Source of the DNA: Parietaria judaica
Taxonomy: Eukaryota; Streptophyta; Magnoliopsida; Rosales; Urticaceae
Assembly (NCBI GenBank): GCA_954871525.1
Contig: OX940872.1
Location: forward strand, 11,431,180-11,495,179
DNA length: 64,000 bases
Direction of reading: 5' to 3'
In this document: piece by piece, positions 23,047 through 35,976 of the stretch
How positions within the stretch are numbered: the first letter of the stretch is position 1
How the letters are laid out: every line of letters begins with the position of its first letter
Translations under genes and position numbers: made by a program
The notes under the pieces: generated by a model
Databases searched by the model: none
Told to the model about the DNA's origin: nothing
Seen by the model: only the letters and a program-made list of their open reading frames with translations

Positions 23047-24500
23047 CTAGGGATCCTCAATGTCTGTTGCTGAGAATAATTGTTCGCCCGGGAATGATTC
23101 ATTGATGAAAGGCAAGACTTCCTCTTTGTTGGCGCTTTCGAGTCGAGAGAGATGATCGGCTACTTGATTTTCTGATCCGTTCCTGTCGCAGATTTCTAAG
23201 TCGAACTCTTGAAGTAAAAGCACCCATCGTATCAGTCGGGGCTTGGCGTCTTTCTTTTCAATCAAATATTTAATTGCAGAGTGGTCCGTGTAGACAATCA
23301 CCTTTGCTCTAATGAGATAAGATCAAAACTTGTCAAAAGCAAAGACAACCGCTAAAAGTTCTTTCTCGGTGGTTGTGTAGTTCAACTGTGCGCCAGTCAG
23401 TGTCTTGCTTGCGTAATATATGGGCTTCAAAATCTTCTCCAATCGCTGTCCTAAAACTGCGCCCATTGCATAATCACTTGCGTCACACATGAGTTCGAAC
23501 GAAAGATTCCAGTCCGGTGCGACAATGATTGGTGAAGACACAAGTTTCTTTTTTAGAATCGTATTAGGCTCCATGCATGCTTCGTCGAAGTTGAAAACTG
23601 TATCTTTTTCCAAAAGATTGCACAGAGGCTTGGAGATCTTCGAAAAATCTTTGATAAACCTTCGATAAAACCCTGCATGTCTGAGAAAGCTTCGAATATT
23701 CTTCACGGATGATGGCGGTGGAAGGTTCTCAATGGTCTCCAGCTTTTCCTTGTCCACTTCAATTCCCTTGGCTGAGATGCGATGACCTAAAACAATACTT
23801 TCCTCAACCATAAAATGATATTTTTCCCAATTTAAAATCAAATTTGTTTTAACACATCTTTTAAGTACTTTATCTAGATTATTTAAGCAATGGTCAAAAG
23901 AGTTACCAAAAATTGAAAAATAGTCCATAAATACCTTGATAGTGTTTTCGACCATGTCGGAAAAGATTGCCATCATACACCTTTGGAATGTAGCAGGACC
24001 GTTGCATAATCTGAACGACATTCTTCTAAAGGAAAATGTGCCATATGGGCATGTGAACGCGGTCTTCTCTTGATCTTCCGGAGCGATTGCGATTTGATTA
24101 TAGCCAGAGTATCCATCCAAGAAACAATAGAACGCATGTCCAGCCAAACTGTCCAACATTTTATCAATGAATGGTAACGGAAAATTATCTTTTCGAGTAG
24201 CTTTGTTGACCTTTCTATAATCCATGCATATTCTCCATCCCGTCACGGTTCTTGTAGGAATAAGCTCATTATTTTCATTGGTCACCACCGTCATTCCTCC
24301 TTTCTTTGGCATACATTGAATCGGACTCACCCATGCACTATCCAAGATTGGGTAAATTATTCCGGCATCCAACCATTTAATTATTTCTTTCTTCACGACC
24401 TCCTTCAGGATTGGATTGAGATGGCGTTGATGCTCCACAGTTGGTTTATGATTCTCTTCAAGAAAAATCTTGTGCATGCAAATAGATGGACTTATTCCCT
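23047..24500 (-). pseudogene. Reverse transcriptase and RNase H of the Athila element
   Basis: Two long frames, 24477-23323 and 23301-23047, separated by a single stop region. RT motifs in order: ICMDYRKVNKATRKD, FLDGYSGYNQIAIAPED and FRRMSFRLCNGPATFQRCM. The catalytic motif reads FMDYFSIFG where FMDDFSVFG is usual, so the second catalytic aspartate is replaced by tyrosine. RNase H shows MCDASDYAMGAVLGQ, TTTEKELLAVVFAFDKF and [17 protein letters not shown]. The missing catalytic Asp alone would inactivate RT. Confidence 0.9.
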
Positions 24501-24876
24501 TGATGTCTACGATCGACTATCCCAATGCTTGTTTATTCTCCCTCAAGATTCTTAATGACTTTTCTTCCTGTTCATTAGAAAGACGCTAAGAAATAATAAC
24601 CGGGAAAGTAGATGAATTACCAAGAAAAGCGTACCTGAGATGGTTAGGAAGAGGTTTCAATTCTAACTACGGCGGTTCTTCGATTGATGGCTTGGCGTGC
24701 TTTACATCGTCGGGAATGTCCAGCGGCTCAACTTTATTTTTCCAAGAGATTGATGGTGAGGCGTTCAAGTAGTGAACATCTTCCGAGGAGTGGATGATAG
24801 CATTCTCAGTTTCGTCATTGGGATACTCTTCGAAGAACACCGCTTCAACACACGCGTCAATAACATCGATACGGTT
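24501..24876 (-). other. Protease-RT linker of the Athila element
   Basis: Degenerate coding DNA between protease and RT, with several stops in every - strand frame. Acidic, proline-poor linker residues can be traced, but no domain is assigned. Confidence 0.4.
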
Positions 24877-25262
24877 TCACTCCTCTGTTTCACTCGGGAG
24901 CTTTAAAGCTTTGAACACGTTGAAAGTCACTTTTTCGTCATGCACTCTCATAGTGAGTTTGCCTTTTTGAACTTCAATTAGCGTTCGCCCGGTTTTTAAG
25001 AAAGGTCTCCCCAAGATGATAGGTATGTCACCGTTTTCTTCGATGTCGAGGATAACGAAATCAGCTGGAAATATAAACTTGTCCACTTTTATGAGTACAT
25101 CTTCGACAACTCCATGCGGATATGTGAGCAATCTATCGGCTAGTTGAAGAGTGACATTTGTAGGCTTTGCTTCCGTCAATCCAAGTCCTCGATATATTGA
25201 GAGCGGCATCAAATTGATATTAGCTCCTAAGTCACACAAAGATCTACCGAAGAATTTATTAC
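24877..25262 (-). pseudogene. Aspartic protease of the Athila element
   Basis: The 120-aa frame starts MCDLGANINLMPLSIYRGLG, which corresponds to the Athila protease active-site region where the aspartate motif reads DLGA. GDIPIILGRPFLKTGRTLI follows, the conserved C-terminal part. It is separated from gag by a stop near 25265. Confidence 0.83.
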
Positions 25263-25269
25263 CAATCGT

Positions 25270-27090
25270 TCATGGAATGGTAAAACTTCCCGGATCCTTA
25301 AGCTTTGGTGGTAGTTTTCTTTGGATTATAGCACTGCATTCCTCTGTTAGTGCGACCATCTTGAACTCTCCCAGTTTTCTCTTCTTGGAAAGAATGTCCT
25401 TCATGAACTTCACATAACTCGGCATTTGCTCTAAAGCATCGGCGAATGGATTGTTGATCTCGAGCTTCTTAAAAACTTCCAGAAATTTTGTGAATTGTGC
25501 ATCCGTTTTCTGCTTGCAAAGTCTTTGAGGAAACGGAGGTGGTGGGTAGTAAGGAGAAGGAGGTGCAGCGGTTGACTTACTATATTTCTGTTTATCCTCC
25601 GTCTCCTTTCCATTCTCGTCTGGAGTCGCATCGGTTTTGTTGAGAGGAGCGTTCACCTTGGTTTGTTTGGGTGCTTCGTTAAGTTCTTTTCCACTTCGCA
25701 ACAAAATCGCTTTGCATTGCTCTTTTCCTTCGCTCTTGAGGTTAGTCTCCGTGTTGCTCGGTAAATTCCCTTCTGGCCTATTATTCATGGAATTAGCTAT
25801 TTGACCAAGTTGCATCTCCAAATTGCGAATTGATGCCGAGTGACTCTGAAGTTGGGTCTTTGCTTCCGTAATGAACTGATTCGTGTTCGAGGCCATTTGA
25901 GTCATCAACTCTTCGCGGTTTGGCTTTCTGACTTGTTGATGTGCTTGTTGAGGAAATCCGGGTGGAGCTGTAGGTGCTGAAGAAGATCCTTGGTTGTTAC
26001 CCCACGAGAAATTCGGATGGTTTCTCCAGCCCGGATTGTAGAAGTTGGAGTTCTGTTGATTTGACTGTCTGTTCATGTTGCTGACGTATTGCACCGACTC
26101 TTGGCAGATGGAGCATTGATCAGTGTTATCATTGCTACCGCATATTTCACAAGTAGCTTGAGGGCTGTAGACAACATTAACTCCGAGTGTATCAATATTT
26201 TTTAGAAGCTCCACTTGAGCTGCTAACGCTGTCACGACATCGATTTCATAAACGCCGACTGCTTTCTTCTGCATTCCTCTTTCTGTCGGCCACTGGTAGT
26301 TGTTCTCTGCCATAATTTCCAGTAACTTATAGGCGTCTTCGATGGTCTTTGTCATAAGCGCTCCTCCTGCAGCTGCATCAATTTTTCCTTTCAACTGTCC
26401 ATTCAGTCCATTGTAGAAAGACTGAATTTGTAGCCATTTTGGGACTCCATGGCAAGGGCATCTCCGAAGCAATTCCTTGAACCTTTCCCATGCCTCGAAA
26501 AAAGATTCTGAGTCTTGTTGCACAAACGAGGTAATGTCGCCTCTCATTCTACCCGTCTTCGCTGGTGGGAAATACATAGCTAGGAACTTCTTTTCCAATT
26601 CGTTACAAGTAGTGATAGATCCCGCTGATAGAGAGTTCAACCAACTCTTAGCTTTGTCGCGAAGTTAAAACGGGAAGAGTCTCAACCGTATAGCGTCAGA
26701 CGAAACTCCATTTAATTTGAAGGTGTCACAAATCTCCAAGAATAGCGTGATATGAGAATTTGGGTCATCATTCAATGACCCGCCAAATTGCACTGAATTC
26801 TGGATCATCTAAAGAATTGCCGGCTTAAGCTCGAATGTGTTCGCCTCAATAGGTGGCCGCACAATGCTGGTTTGAATTACTCCAATCTGTGGAGCTGCAT
26901 AATCTCGCAATGTCATATTTTGACGGTCGCCTTCGGTTGGTTTGCCCATTGTCAGTGGTTGATTCTGAGCTTGTTGTTGTTCTTTATTATCCTTTCGGCA
27001 CGTCCTTTCAATATCAAGATTAATAGGAAGAAGTTCCCCGCTCCTATTATTCCGCATGCACGGACCTAATAACCTAAAAAGAAAAATCAA
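25270..27090 (-). pseudogene. gag of the Athila element
   Basis: The first part (27090-26809) includes MTLRDYAAPQIGVIQTSIV, typical of the Athila gag N-terminus. After a stop, the core from about 26800 to 26240 holds SWLNSLSAGSITTCNELEKK, FFEAWERFKELLRRCPCHGV and IQSFYNGLNG. A CEICGSNDNTDQC zinc-knuckle-like motif lies near 26130. The remainder is Gln/Asn- and Pro-rich. Stops near 26808 and 26668 break the frame. Confidence 0.87.
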
Positions 27091-27160
27091 AATTCAAACG
27101 AACGTTTATATTAAGACTAAAAATGATTTTACTAATATTAACAAAAATAACGTAAAACAA

Positions 27161-27179
27161 TTCCCCGGCAACGGCGTCA
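27161..27179 (-). other. Primer binding site of the Athila element (Asp-tRNA type)
   Basis: On the - strand tgacgccgttgccggggaa lies 6 bp past the LTR. It matches the complement of the plant Asp tRNA 3' end (TGGCGCCGTTGCCGGGGA) except for one base at position 3. Confidence 0.88.
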
Positions 27180-27185
27180 AAAACT

Positions 27186-28463
27186 TGTTGTGAATTTTCT
27201 ATGCAAGTATACGTATCGAAAATAAGTAATATAATGATAAGAAAAGTCGATCCCACGGTGAATTGTTACGATTAATTTTGCTAAGTACTAGTCTTTTTGT
27301 CACCTTAATTTTATCTACAACCAATTTTGTAATATGATTAATTAAATAAACTAATGAAAATAAAGACTAAAATTGAGAGCTTTGGACAAATAGAGAAATA
27401 TTGGATCACAAATTTTCGTCAACACTTCACCCGATTTTTTTTATCATTCCTTTGATTATTAAATTGCTACAAGTTGTTAACCAAGACCCCTAATGCATCA
27501 AAAAGAACTCTTCCGATATTCAATTCAAGTTATCTTTCCTAACTAACTCACTATATTTCTATGTGAATTAAATTATGAACGATCCATTAAGCATGTGTTC
27601 TTAACGGGTTACACATGTTACATAGGTATATTCCTATCCTACATAAGCTCAAGATTTCCATCATAGATCATGTGTTATCCTATCTACGGCTAAACACAAA
27701 TTTCCTTTTCCCAAAGTTTCTAAGTTTTACCAAATCAATTTAATTGGTGATCAAGCAATTAAAAGCCATAAGCAAAGGATAGAATGAACAAACTTAAGCA
27801 ATTGTCATTAATCAAAGAAACGATAATTCAAAACGAACTACATGTGAGTTTAGATTGCAATCCTATGACCAGTTTAGCTCATGATGAATCTAGAGCATAA
27901 ACAAATCACAAAGGTAAACATTATGGAGAAATAAATTCAGCAACGGAAGATGATACTAATGGAGAGAATCTCTGAAGCTCTTCGTCTCCACCGTTCTTCT
28001 TTGCAAAACCCGATCTCCACTGGCGTTCTTTGCGTTTCCTAGCCTCTTGTGATGTTTTTCTTTCCCAAATTTTGTCCCTTAATCCATCCTTATGATTCTC
28101 TTATATAGCCTCCTCATTAGGTTAAGATTAGGCAAAAAAATAACCCAATTCGCGAAACTGTGGTGCTGGGGCACCGAAAATTATGTGCTGGGGAACAGGC
28201 TTAATTCTGAGGTTCTTGCTGGGGCACCGAAAAAGCTGTGCCACGGCACCAAGCTGCTGCCTGTATTCTTCAATTTTGGATTTTAGAGCATGTAAAACTT
28301 CGTCCAAATGACTCGATTTAGCTTGACCTTCAATTAAATCACAATCCAGTCATGTAACTCCTAAAACAAACAAAAACACTAAAATAAACACATTAAATGG
28401 CTCTTGGATAAACAAAACGCTAAGAGAAAGTACTAAAATTATCGGTATAAAACCGACTCATCA
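27186..28463 (-). repeat. 5' LTR of the Athila element
   Basis: Matches the LTR at 17790-19036 across its length and adjoins the PBS. A TATA-like box on the - strand (ctatataag) lies near 28105. The short + strand open frame at 28092-28286 is not coding. Confidence 0.92.
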
Positions 28464-28468
28464 GGCAT
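28464..28468. other. Target-site duplication (ggcat), right copy
   Basis: Identical to 17785-17789 and directly adjoining the LTR end. Confidence 0.9.
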
Positions 28469-28498
28469 GCCGATAGATATTTGGGAAATTAAATACCT

Positions 28499-28541
28499 TG
28501 ATATATATATATATATATTAATATATATATATATTTAATTT
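28499..28541. repeat. (TA)n microsatellite
   Basis: Two TA runs separated by one ttaa break. Confidence 0.85.
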
Positions 28542-28760
28542 ATATAAATAGACGCTTTAAATTTTGAAAAATTAAACTATAATCTCATAATGTACGTTAA
28601 TTTGTTATATATAGCCCTTGTAATTTTATTTTTCAAATCCTCAAAACTAACCCTAATTGACAGTTAAAAACATAAGTTTCTCTTGATTTTATATATTTAT
28701 TAGCATTCTTTAGATCTTAATTTTTTTATTTGCTTACTTATGTAGCTTGCATGTGATTTG

Positions 28761-29381
28761 TGTAGGAAATGTCCGAATATGAATATTAGATCCACCGGGC
28801 TTTCGGGTTTTGACCCGATTTCATAAATAAGGCATCGGGCACTATGAGATCACTATTCAATTATATGAATTAATTAATGATTACTTAATGGACTTGGATC
28901 CATTAAATGGGCCCAAATCCCGTTAGGTTAATTCATGTTGTTATTATAAATACAACTTAAAAATCATAATTGAGTCACCCTAATACCTACTCTCAGAGAG
29001 AAAACTCGCCTACCCTTAGCTAGAGAACTCGCGATTTTCTCCTTCCCTGGTTCTTCATCGTTTTCTCATCCATACCCCGAGGAGGACCTAACTTGTCCAA
29101 CGAGGTGTTTTCCGGTCATTAAAGATGTTCCCGCAGCGACGTGGTAGATAAAATTGAGCCACAAAATTTGGCGTACTCGATCCCGGAGAGTAGAGAATTC
29201 GGCCAGAGGAAGAACGGAACAATCCACAACGGTTTTGGTACAGTTTGTAAAAGTACCAAATCTTCGGTAACGATTTCTAAACGATTTCTTAAGATTTAAA
29301 ATTAGTCTAGATCTATAATATTCAATGATACCCCGTTATTTCTGCCTCGAGATTGAGAAAAGTCATTGAAAAACCCAACCA
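28761..29381 (+). repeat. LTR-like element (probable solo LTR), relative of 9241-9859
   Basis: Begins tgtaggaaatgtccgaat and ends gaaaaacccaacca. A TATA box ttataaatac lies near 28945. The tetramer tttg occurs on both sides (28757-28760 and 29382-29385), a possible short TSD. The order of conserved blocks matches the reverse complement of 9241-9859. No coding region is present. Confidence 0.55.
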
Positions 29382-29939
29382 TTTGAAGTTGTAATTGTTT
29401 GCACTTCTTATTAGGCCGGTTTTGCAGGAATTAAGTTTTGTTAATAAACGTTAAAAATGATCAATATTTGTTTATGTGAATGTAATAAAAATTAATAAAA
29501 ATATATTATCTGCATAGACGACAAACGTTAATTTTAATTTTTCAGATGTAGCAATTTTACTATTCATTTATATTCATATTCAAATAATTTAATCTTATAA
29601 ATAAATGCAGCCTAACAAATAATCGCCACTCCAATTTTTTTTTTTTAATTTCTTATTGATTATTTTTAGCAAATATAACTCAATGTAGTTATTTTATACT
29701 AAATAATTATTTTTGTTAGCTTATAAGCGTAATTATATAGCTATTGTAAATTCATTTTTAGTTACATTTTTAGGTTTTTCTAAGATTTATCATATCACCG
29801 GAAGCAAAAATTATGTGGAATCCTTGAAGCTAATAATATAGATAACATCGCAATATTCAAGACTTAAAGGTTGATAATAAATTCTCTACAAAATGCTTTT
29901 TACTTGTAAATATGAACAGATCTCTATGTCTTTGTCGGA
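29382..29939. other. AT-rich spacer, nothing recognised
   Basis: No coding or repeat signal. Confidence 0.4.
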
Positions 29940-30600
29940 GATGTTGGGCCTAGCCTTTCTTCACTCCACGTCAATCTTGAGCCACCCAAACAAACAGTCC
30001 TCTACGTATTTCACCACGTCGACAAACAGAACACTATTAAAGAACGGGAATTACCTACTAGGAAGACTAGTTCTTCGAAGATGATTAGGACACAAAAAGG
30101 ACTCTACAGGGTGCTAGAGAATCTAATTTCTCTCTTGGAAATGGTGATCGACGAATTCTATAGCTAGGAATGTATATATAATCACTCATGAATGTATTAT
30201 TCAATCAATGGTGATCTTCCCTATCTAATTGATAGATCTATAAAAGGGCATTGAATTATATGTGATTAATGGGTATTATGTATCATATAAGTCAAACCCC
30301 ATTAATCACATGAATCTCTAATCAATATCATGAATCAACTCATTTAATTCATGTGGGCCCATTTAAGTCCAATCTCAAAACTTTGGGCACTTATGCCGCA
30401 AGGTTCAAACAATCTCGCTCTTGTACGAAGATGCCAATATTTGAATTCCGGGTAATAATCTTTAGTGCCTTTGACCATTTATGGTCCTTTAATAAGTCTT
30501 CGTTTTTCACAACATCTTGTGTCATGAAACTTTGTTTCTTCCTCTGGTTCCATTGTGAGTTCGGGGTGACATTGTAGGAGTTTGCAGTGTTGGCCAGTGC
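29940..30600 (-). repeat. Possible LTR on the - strand next to the copia relic
   Basis: On the - strand there is a TATA-like cttttatagatct near 30245, followed by leader-like DNA. It lies on the 3' side of the - strand copia relic, where a 3' LTR would be expected. No second copy or TSD was found, so this is inferred from position and layout. Confidence 0.25.
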
Positions 30601-31699
30601 TAGTTAACCCAAAAGTAGGAAGACGTTTCTAGTTAAACATCGCTACTTCCAATCCACAAAATTCAGTGATCCGACATTTTATCCTATTAATGACAATTGA
30701 GAAATAATATTTGCTCTTTCACGTAACATTATTTCATTTAATCTATACATCTTAGAGAGTGACAGAGATCATGGATTTGGTACTTCTGTTTTTCCATTTT
30801 CCAGTTTCTTGTTTTCTTGGATTGTAATCATTGAATTAACCAAGTGTAACTCTTTACCAACATGAGCGTGGCCAAGCATTTTATGATTCGCTCCATACAA
30901 GGAGGACCTGAGTTTTATAACTTTAATAAGGAGAGATGTACGCCATCTTTCTTAATCATCTTCATTTTACATAGTCCGTGATATTCCTAAAAAATAAGTT
31001 TTATAACTACTAGTTACAGACACCGTTTAACTGTTTTCAATCTTTATCAGTCGCTAGTTAACGAACTATTATTTTGCTCAGACTTAAAAAATCTTCTGCA
31101 TAACTTTGTTTGTTCTTGAGATTTCAGTACCACCTTCCAAAGGTTTAATATTTACCAAGTAAATCTCTCAGAAGATGGGTTTGTCTAGTCAGATTTCTCA
31201 TATCTACGATCGATGCGATATAAGACTACGACTTTTCCCAAGTCAAAAACCATTCTTTTTTTCCTAGCACATACTAGTCTCGATGTGTCATATGTGCCCT
31301 TATTTCGCACGATGGCACTCGACTAGGAACCATTCAAGAGAGGCATCACGTATGACAACCTAGGTACCTTATTTAAGAGTAATACTTTCTATATCCTCTT
31401 AAACAATGAAACTTGCCTTTGTATAATGAAATACATCAACTATGTTCAAAATGATGTATTGTACATTAGATTTTTTACTACTACAGACATCTCATATGTG
31501 TCCAACAACATATAGATTTTGCTAGATAAAAAACATTTGCTATGAGTGATTAAACACATGATAAATGTATCAATCCTTTGTATATCCATATACATTCTCC
31601 AGATGAGGTGGATTTTCCCGAGTATGTACTTTGTAGTTTTATGTGATATTAATTTATTAGCTTAGTTAATTGTTGTTTTCAGAATCATATATGGGTTGG

Positions 31700-34600
31700 A
31701 AATATAATTTTTTATCCAAACTGTCTTAATATCTACCTCATAGGTAGTGTCATAATTGCTTTTAGTTTTTGAGTCTGCTACAATAGTTTATCTTGGCTTA
31801 AGCCTAATTGACTGATCCACGCTTCAGACAAAAATATATTCTATTTGATTTTAGAATTTGTTCTTGTTAGATTTGTAGCTTTGAATGCCTTCAATATGCC
31901 GTCCAATTACGATAACCAAGAATTATCTGGTAAGAAGGAACGTTTCCTTCAAAGTGATATGACCATATGAGTGCACTTGATGATTTATACTAATAAACCA
32001 ATCAACAAGGATCATATAAAAATCCCTTTTATATAGTCTATTTTTTATGCACCCAAAAGCACGACATGTTCATAACATATCTTGACTATTATCTCTAGGT
32101 AGTCTCACCTCAGTCATTTGTCGAGAAACAATTTCCCAATTGTTTCTTCATATTAATTACAGTTCCAATATATCTATTCTCCATCATAGATATTCACATA
32201 CATATAGATATTAGATGATCATTTTTCTCCCAGTGTTTCTTATACACTCATATGATATCTAAGTAATTAATGAAACCAAAACATGTTATGGTATTAATAC
32301 CTGATTCATTTTATGAGACGCTTGATGTAGACCGATTTTTGATTTGTTCAACATTATACTAATTGTATGCGAGCTAAGATTGTGATCATTTCAGGATGTA
32401 TCAATTATACATCCTTCTTCAAAACATTTACGAAAGACAATCCTTATAATCATTTTCCGGATTTAAGACATGTAGAAACTTCAAGAAAAATCCTCGTAAC
32501 GTTGAGTATGGTTGAGAGAGAAAATTTCATATATAGTAAATACTATAATTCTAGTAGAACCATTTCCTTTCGAGGCTCCCTTTTGTGCGTCCGTACATTG
32601 CCATCCATGTTCTTAGTTATTATGAAGATCCATTCATATCTAATGAATTTTATCCCTTTGGTCCAATCATTAAGTCTCATATTTAATTCCTTTCATGAAG
32701 TCTATCTCAGATTTCATGGCCTTAATCCATATCCCAGAGTCACTCCCTCTCACTGCTTCTTTATAAGACTTTGGTTTGTAATCACACAAGTTGTTGAATC
32801 GATGAGCATCATGGACTTGTACGGTTCAATTTATATGGTCTTCAATTTAATTGTTAAAGTCAACATTCGTATTCCCAATACTATGATTTACGGATCACAT
32901 GGTTAACCATGATGAGTTGCGTGGTTGTAGATAGGTATAAAAGCTTTATTATGTCCTTATTATGATTTGTAGGAAACAAATATACTCATTATGAACTCAA
33001 CATAATCATAACCCGTTGAGAGAGTAATTTGTAATAATCATAATTAAGGTTCGAAGTGTAGTAAAAAGAGTAGAAGGTAACTTTACCATTTTGATGAGAA
33101 TCATAATAATACGAAAACCTAGATTCAGATAATCTAATTATAGAAATGGAAACCTGTGGTTAGAAATACCTAATTAAAACATACTAGAGAGTTTAGATTC
33201 GAGCTACAGTAGAATGTAATAGAAGTTGGTGCAAGTTCTACACTTTCACCGTAGCTCAAATGTGTATGTCCATTTGTCCCCTTTGTAGCTCTATAAGGAA
33301 AAGTTTGCAATGATTATGCTTATTGTATTAATTAAACTTCGAATAGATCAAGAGAGATTTGTAATTCTTGTCACCGATTCACTGATTACCCGAAATGAGG
33401 CAAAACTACTAAAGTTTTGAAAAAAAGATAGAAACTACAAAAAGATTATATAATTTACTTCATGGACACCCCTACATTTGTGGGAAATCAAATCTTGATC
33501 CATTTATATTTTTGAATCATGTCGTTCCGATGCACGATTTAAGATTGATGGTCTAACAGTTTTTCAGTTGAGGCCGAATATAAATAAAAAATATGAGAAA
33601 ATTAAATATCAGAAATGATTCTTGGAATATTTAATAAGGAGAATAAATGATATAATTAGAAATATTTCATTCGGTTATATTATTAATTATTAATCAATAA
33701 TTAAACAAATTTATATTAATATTATTTATTTAGATAATTTTCAAATATAATAATATAATATATGGCAATTTGAGTATTTAAAAATAATATGGTATTTAAA
33801 TTATAGATATTGTGTGATATTTTTTAAAATATTTGATTTAAATTTATTATTTATGTAATTTAATTAATAAAATCAATTCTTTAAGTTAATATCTCTAAAT
33901 GGCTGAGCAAATCTCTCTAACAGGTTGAGGAATTTTCACAAAAGTGTTTGGGTCTGTTTTGTATAAACATGAGAGCCCTGATACAACAAAACACACTCTC
34001 TAACTCCTTAAAAATTCGACCATCTCTCTCTTTAGGGTTTGTATGATTTACTTGGGAAATTATTCCCGGGATTTTGCGTTTATGTATTCGTGGCTATTCG
34101 GTGGAAGCTCACGCATCATGGCGATCGAGTTCCGGAGAATATATCGGAAGATGATTGGAAGTTATCTTGTTCACAGAAAATCGCAAGGAGCAAAGGAGGC
34201 ACATAGTTCTTGAAGACTAGAAAGCGCAGGCAGAAACGTGAAAGTTGTCAAGTACCCGGTTATGTATTTTTCGATTTTGTCATTTTTGTGCTCATGGCTC
34301 AATTAAATCAGATAGTTAATGTGTTAAGCAAATTATTTTATCACGATCGGGTAAATTAATTTTTGTTTTATGCATAACCGGTTGAGGTAATATGGATTAT
34401 TTGTATAAGAATCTAATCCTTGTTAATATATTTTTAATAGGTTACCCCACACGTGGTATATAATATGGAGATTCTCTGAGAATCAGATCCTAACTTTTTT
34501 TTTACTATAATTTTTTTGTCTTGAAATCTTTTAATAGACATAGTCATACTCCCAGATAATTTATTAAAGGTATTGCAGTACTTATAAGCCTCCCATTAGC

Positions 34601-35750
34601 CTTAATGAGTAATGAGTTTCATACGTTTTAATGTAATAAAGTTCAATGCAACATTCTCTTCCTGTCATTCGTTTGAATGAGTTGTTATGAATGGTCCATA
34701 TCAAACAAAATTTACATATTTTGTAAGATTCATTATCGAACGGATCAAGATTTCCATTTTTATGGAGCTTGTTTGTGTGCCTCTTCACGCTCGTTCTGTA
34801 ACCTTATATGTATAATGTTAATAAATAAGCAATATGTTCAAAAGATCAAAAGTCAGTCAAATAATGCCAATGAAATAAAATAATTTTATTGATCATAACT
34901 TTTCTCTAAAAGAACAATAATATCAAAACTAATAATGTCATAGCGAACTTAATTCAAAATAATTATAAAGACATTCATTTATTCAAAAACTGTTATAGAA
35001 AACTATTTCAAAGCTAAGAACATTAATTAAATTGAAATGAACTTAAGTCTTAAAATTTAAATGAGACTCATAATAAAAGACTTCATCAGTTGCCCGTGCT
35101 CTTGGAGGAGACGGTATTGTAGGATTGGAGGCATTTGACATACTCCTCATCTTTTTCATTGTGCTCCTAGCTGCCCCAAGTTCCATTTTTTCTCCAGTAC
35201 CTGATAAAACAGAAAGCATAAACCATTTTAGTACTTTGAATTGTATCTCATCCTTATCATAATGAACCATAGACTTGTTTAAAAATTATACTTTAAGCCG
35301 AAGGGTATCTGACCCTCTTCCTCTTCTTGGTCACTTCATTATGCATCTTTCATTTTCCCTTTTCTTTTCTTTCCCACAGTATGTTCATCTCAGGAATCTG
35401 AAGTGTATCAAGAAGATTGTTAAGGTGCACTGTGTCACTACCTAGAAACATCTCAATAGTATTGCTGAAATCCATGGTAAAGAATAGAGGATCGCGAACT
35501 TTAAAAGTTGCGGCCCAATGGAAATGTCTGACGCGTTCATTCTGTTTGCCAACGTCATCATCTTTTCCAAATGTTCCTTGACAGACTGTGACTTGTGCAT
35601 CTTATTTTTGAAGAGTTACGCGTGATCTGAAACCTCTTGAACTTGTTGAGGTCTCCGTTTCTTCTTTCTCGGAACCTTACACAAGCATTGTCTCATCAAT
35701 CGTCTAACTCATATATGCCATCGTTCGTGGTCTTTGATTCTATATCGGTA
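31700..35750 (-). pseudogene. Decayed copia element on the - strand (gag, integrase and RT pieces)
   Basis: Three colinear pieces can be read on the - strand. Gag: VKEHLEKMMTLANRM near 35550 and a VHYDKDEIQFKVLK piece in 35270-35043. The pre-integrase zinc region: HKNGNLDPFDNESYKICKFC within 34788-34582. RT: PKSYKEAVRGSDSGIWIKAM near 32760, then a MDGNV piece near 32600 and the LGLSQDK thumb motif near 31830. Stops and shifts are dense, so it is long dead. A repeat at 32805-34235 separates integrase from RT. Confidence 0.68.
32805..34235 (+). repeat. LTR-like repeat, copy 2 of the pair with 6845-8310
   Basis: Colinear with 6845-8310 over about 1.45 kb in the same orientation, with many substitutions and small indels. 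It starts abruptly at the edge of copia RT sequence and lacks the first 480 bp seen in copy 1. A TATA-like tgtataaac lies near 33960, followed by a ctctctc leader. Confidence 0.55.
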
Positions 35751-35976
35751 GGTACATTTTCCTGCACATTAGCAAAGTGACATGCAAAGGTCGAAACATG
35801 CTTCCGTTTCTAATCCTTATCACGGATCTTTGCATAAGCAATGGGGTAAAAGCACAAGAAACTGACTCTACAAGGGGCCTCAATAAATATTTACCGAGAC
35901 CTCAATGACAAATTTTTAGGATGGGCCTAAAGGGGGAGGACTTGAGGATGAGCCTTAATTTTTCGAGGGACCTACT

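Larger units (their letters stand above)
17790..28463 (-). mobile_element. Athila-type Ty3/gypsy retrotransposon, full length, decayed
   Basis: A 10.7-kb - strand element with two LTRs of 1.25 and 1.28 kb, TG...CA ends, exact 5-bp TSD ggcat, an Asp-tRNA-type PBS and an Athila-type polypurine tract. Order from the 5' end (right): LTR, PBS, gag, protease, RT, RNase H, integrase, ORF3 domain, PPT, LTR. Scattered stops show it is inactive. The 3' LTR lacks about 40 bp present in the other LTR near 27715, plus scattered substitutions, so insertion is neither very recent nor ancient. A hAT-type MITE is nested at 19479-20037. Confidence 0.93.

Noticed and set aside
30029..30045. cactattaaagaacggg as a left CACTA terminus
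   Set aside because: Resembles the right terminus but lies 7 kb from the transposase, across a copia relic, and the flanking trinucleotides do not match.
32367..32906. 179-aa + strand frame
   Set aside because: Antisense of decayed copia RT, running into the LTR-like repeat.
35437..35451. cactacctagaaaca as a left CACTA terminus
   Set aside because: Lies inside copia gag-like sequence and matches the right terminus only partly.
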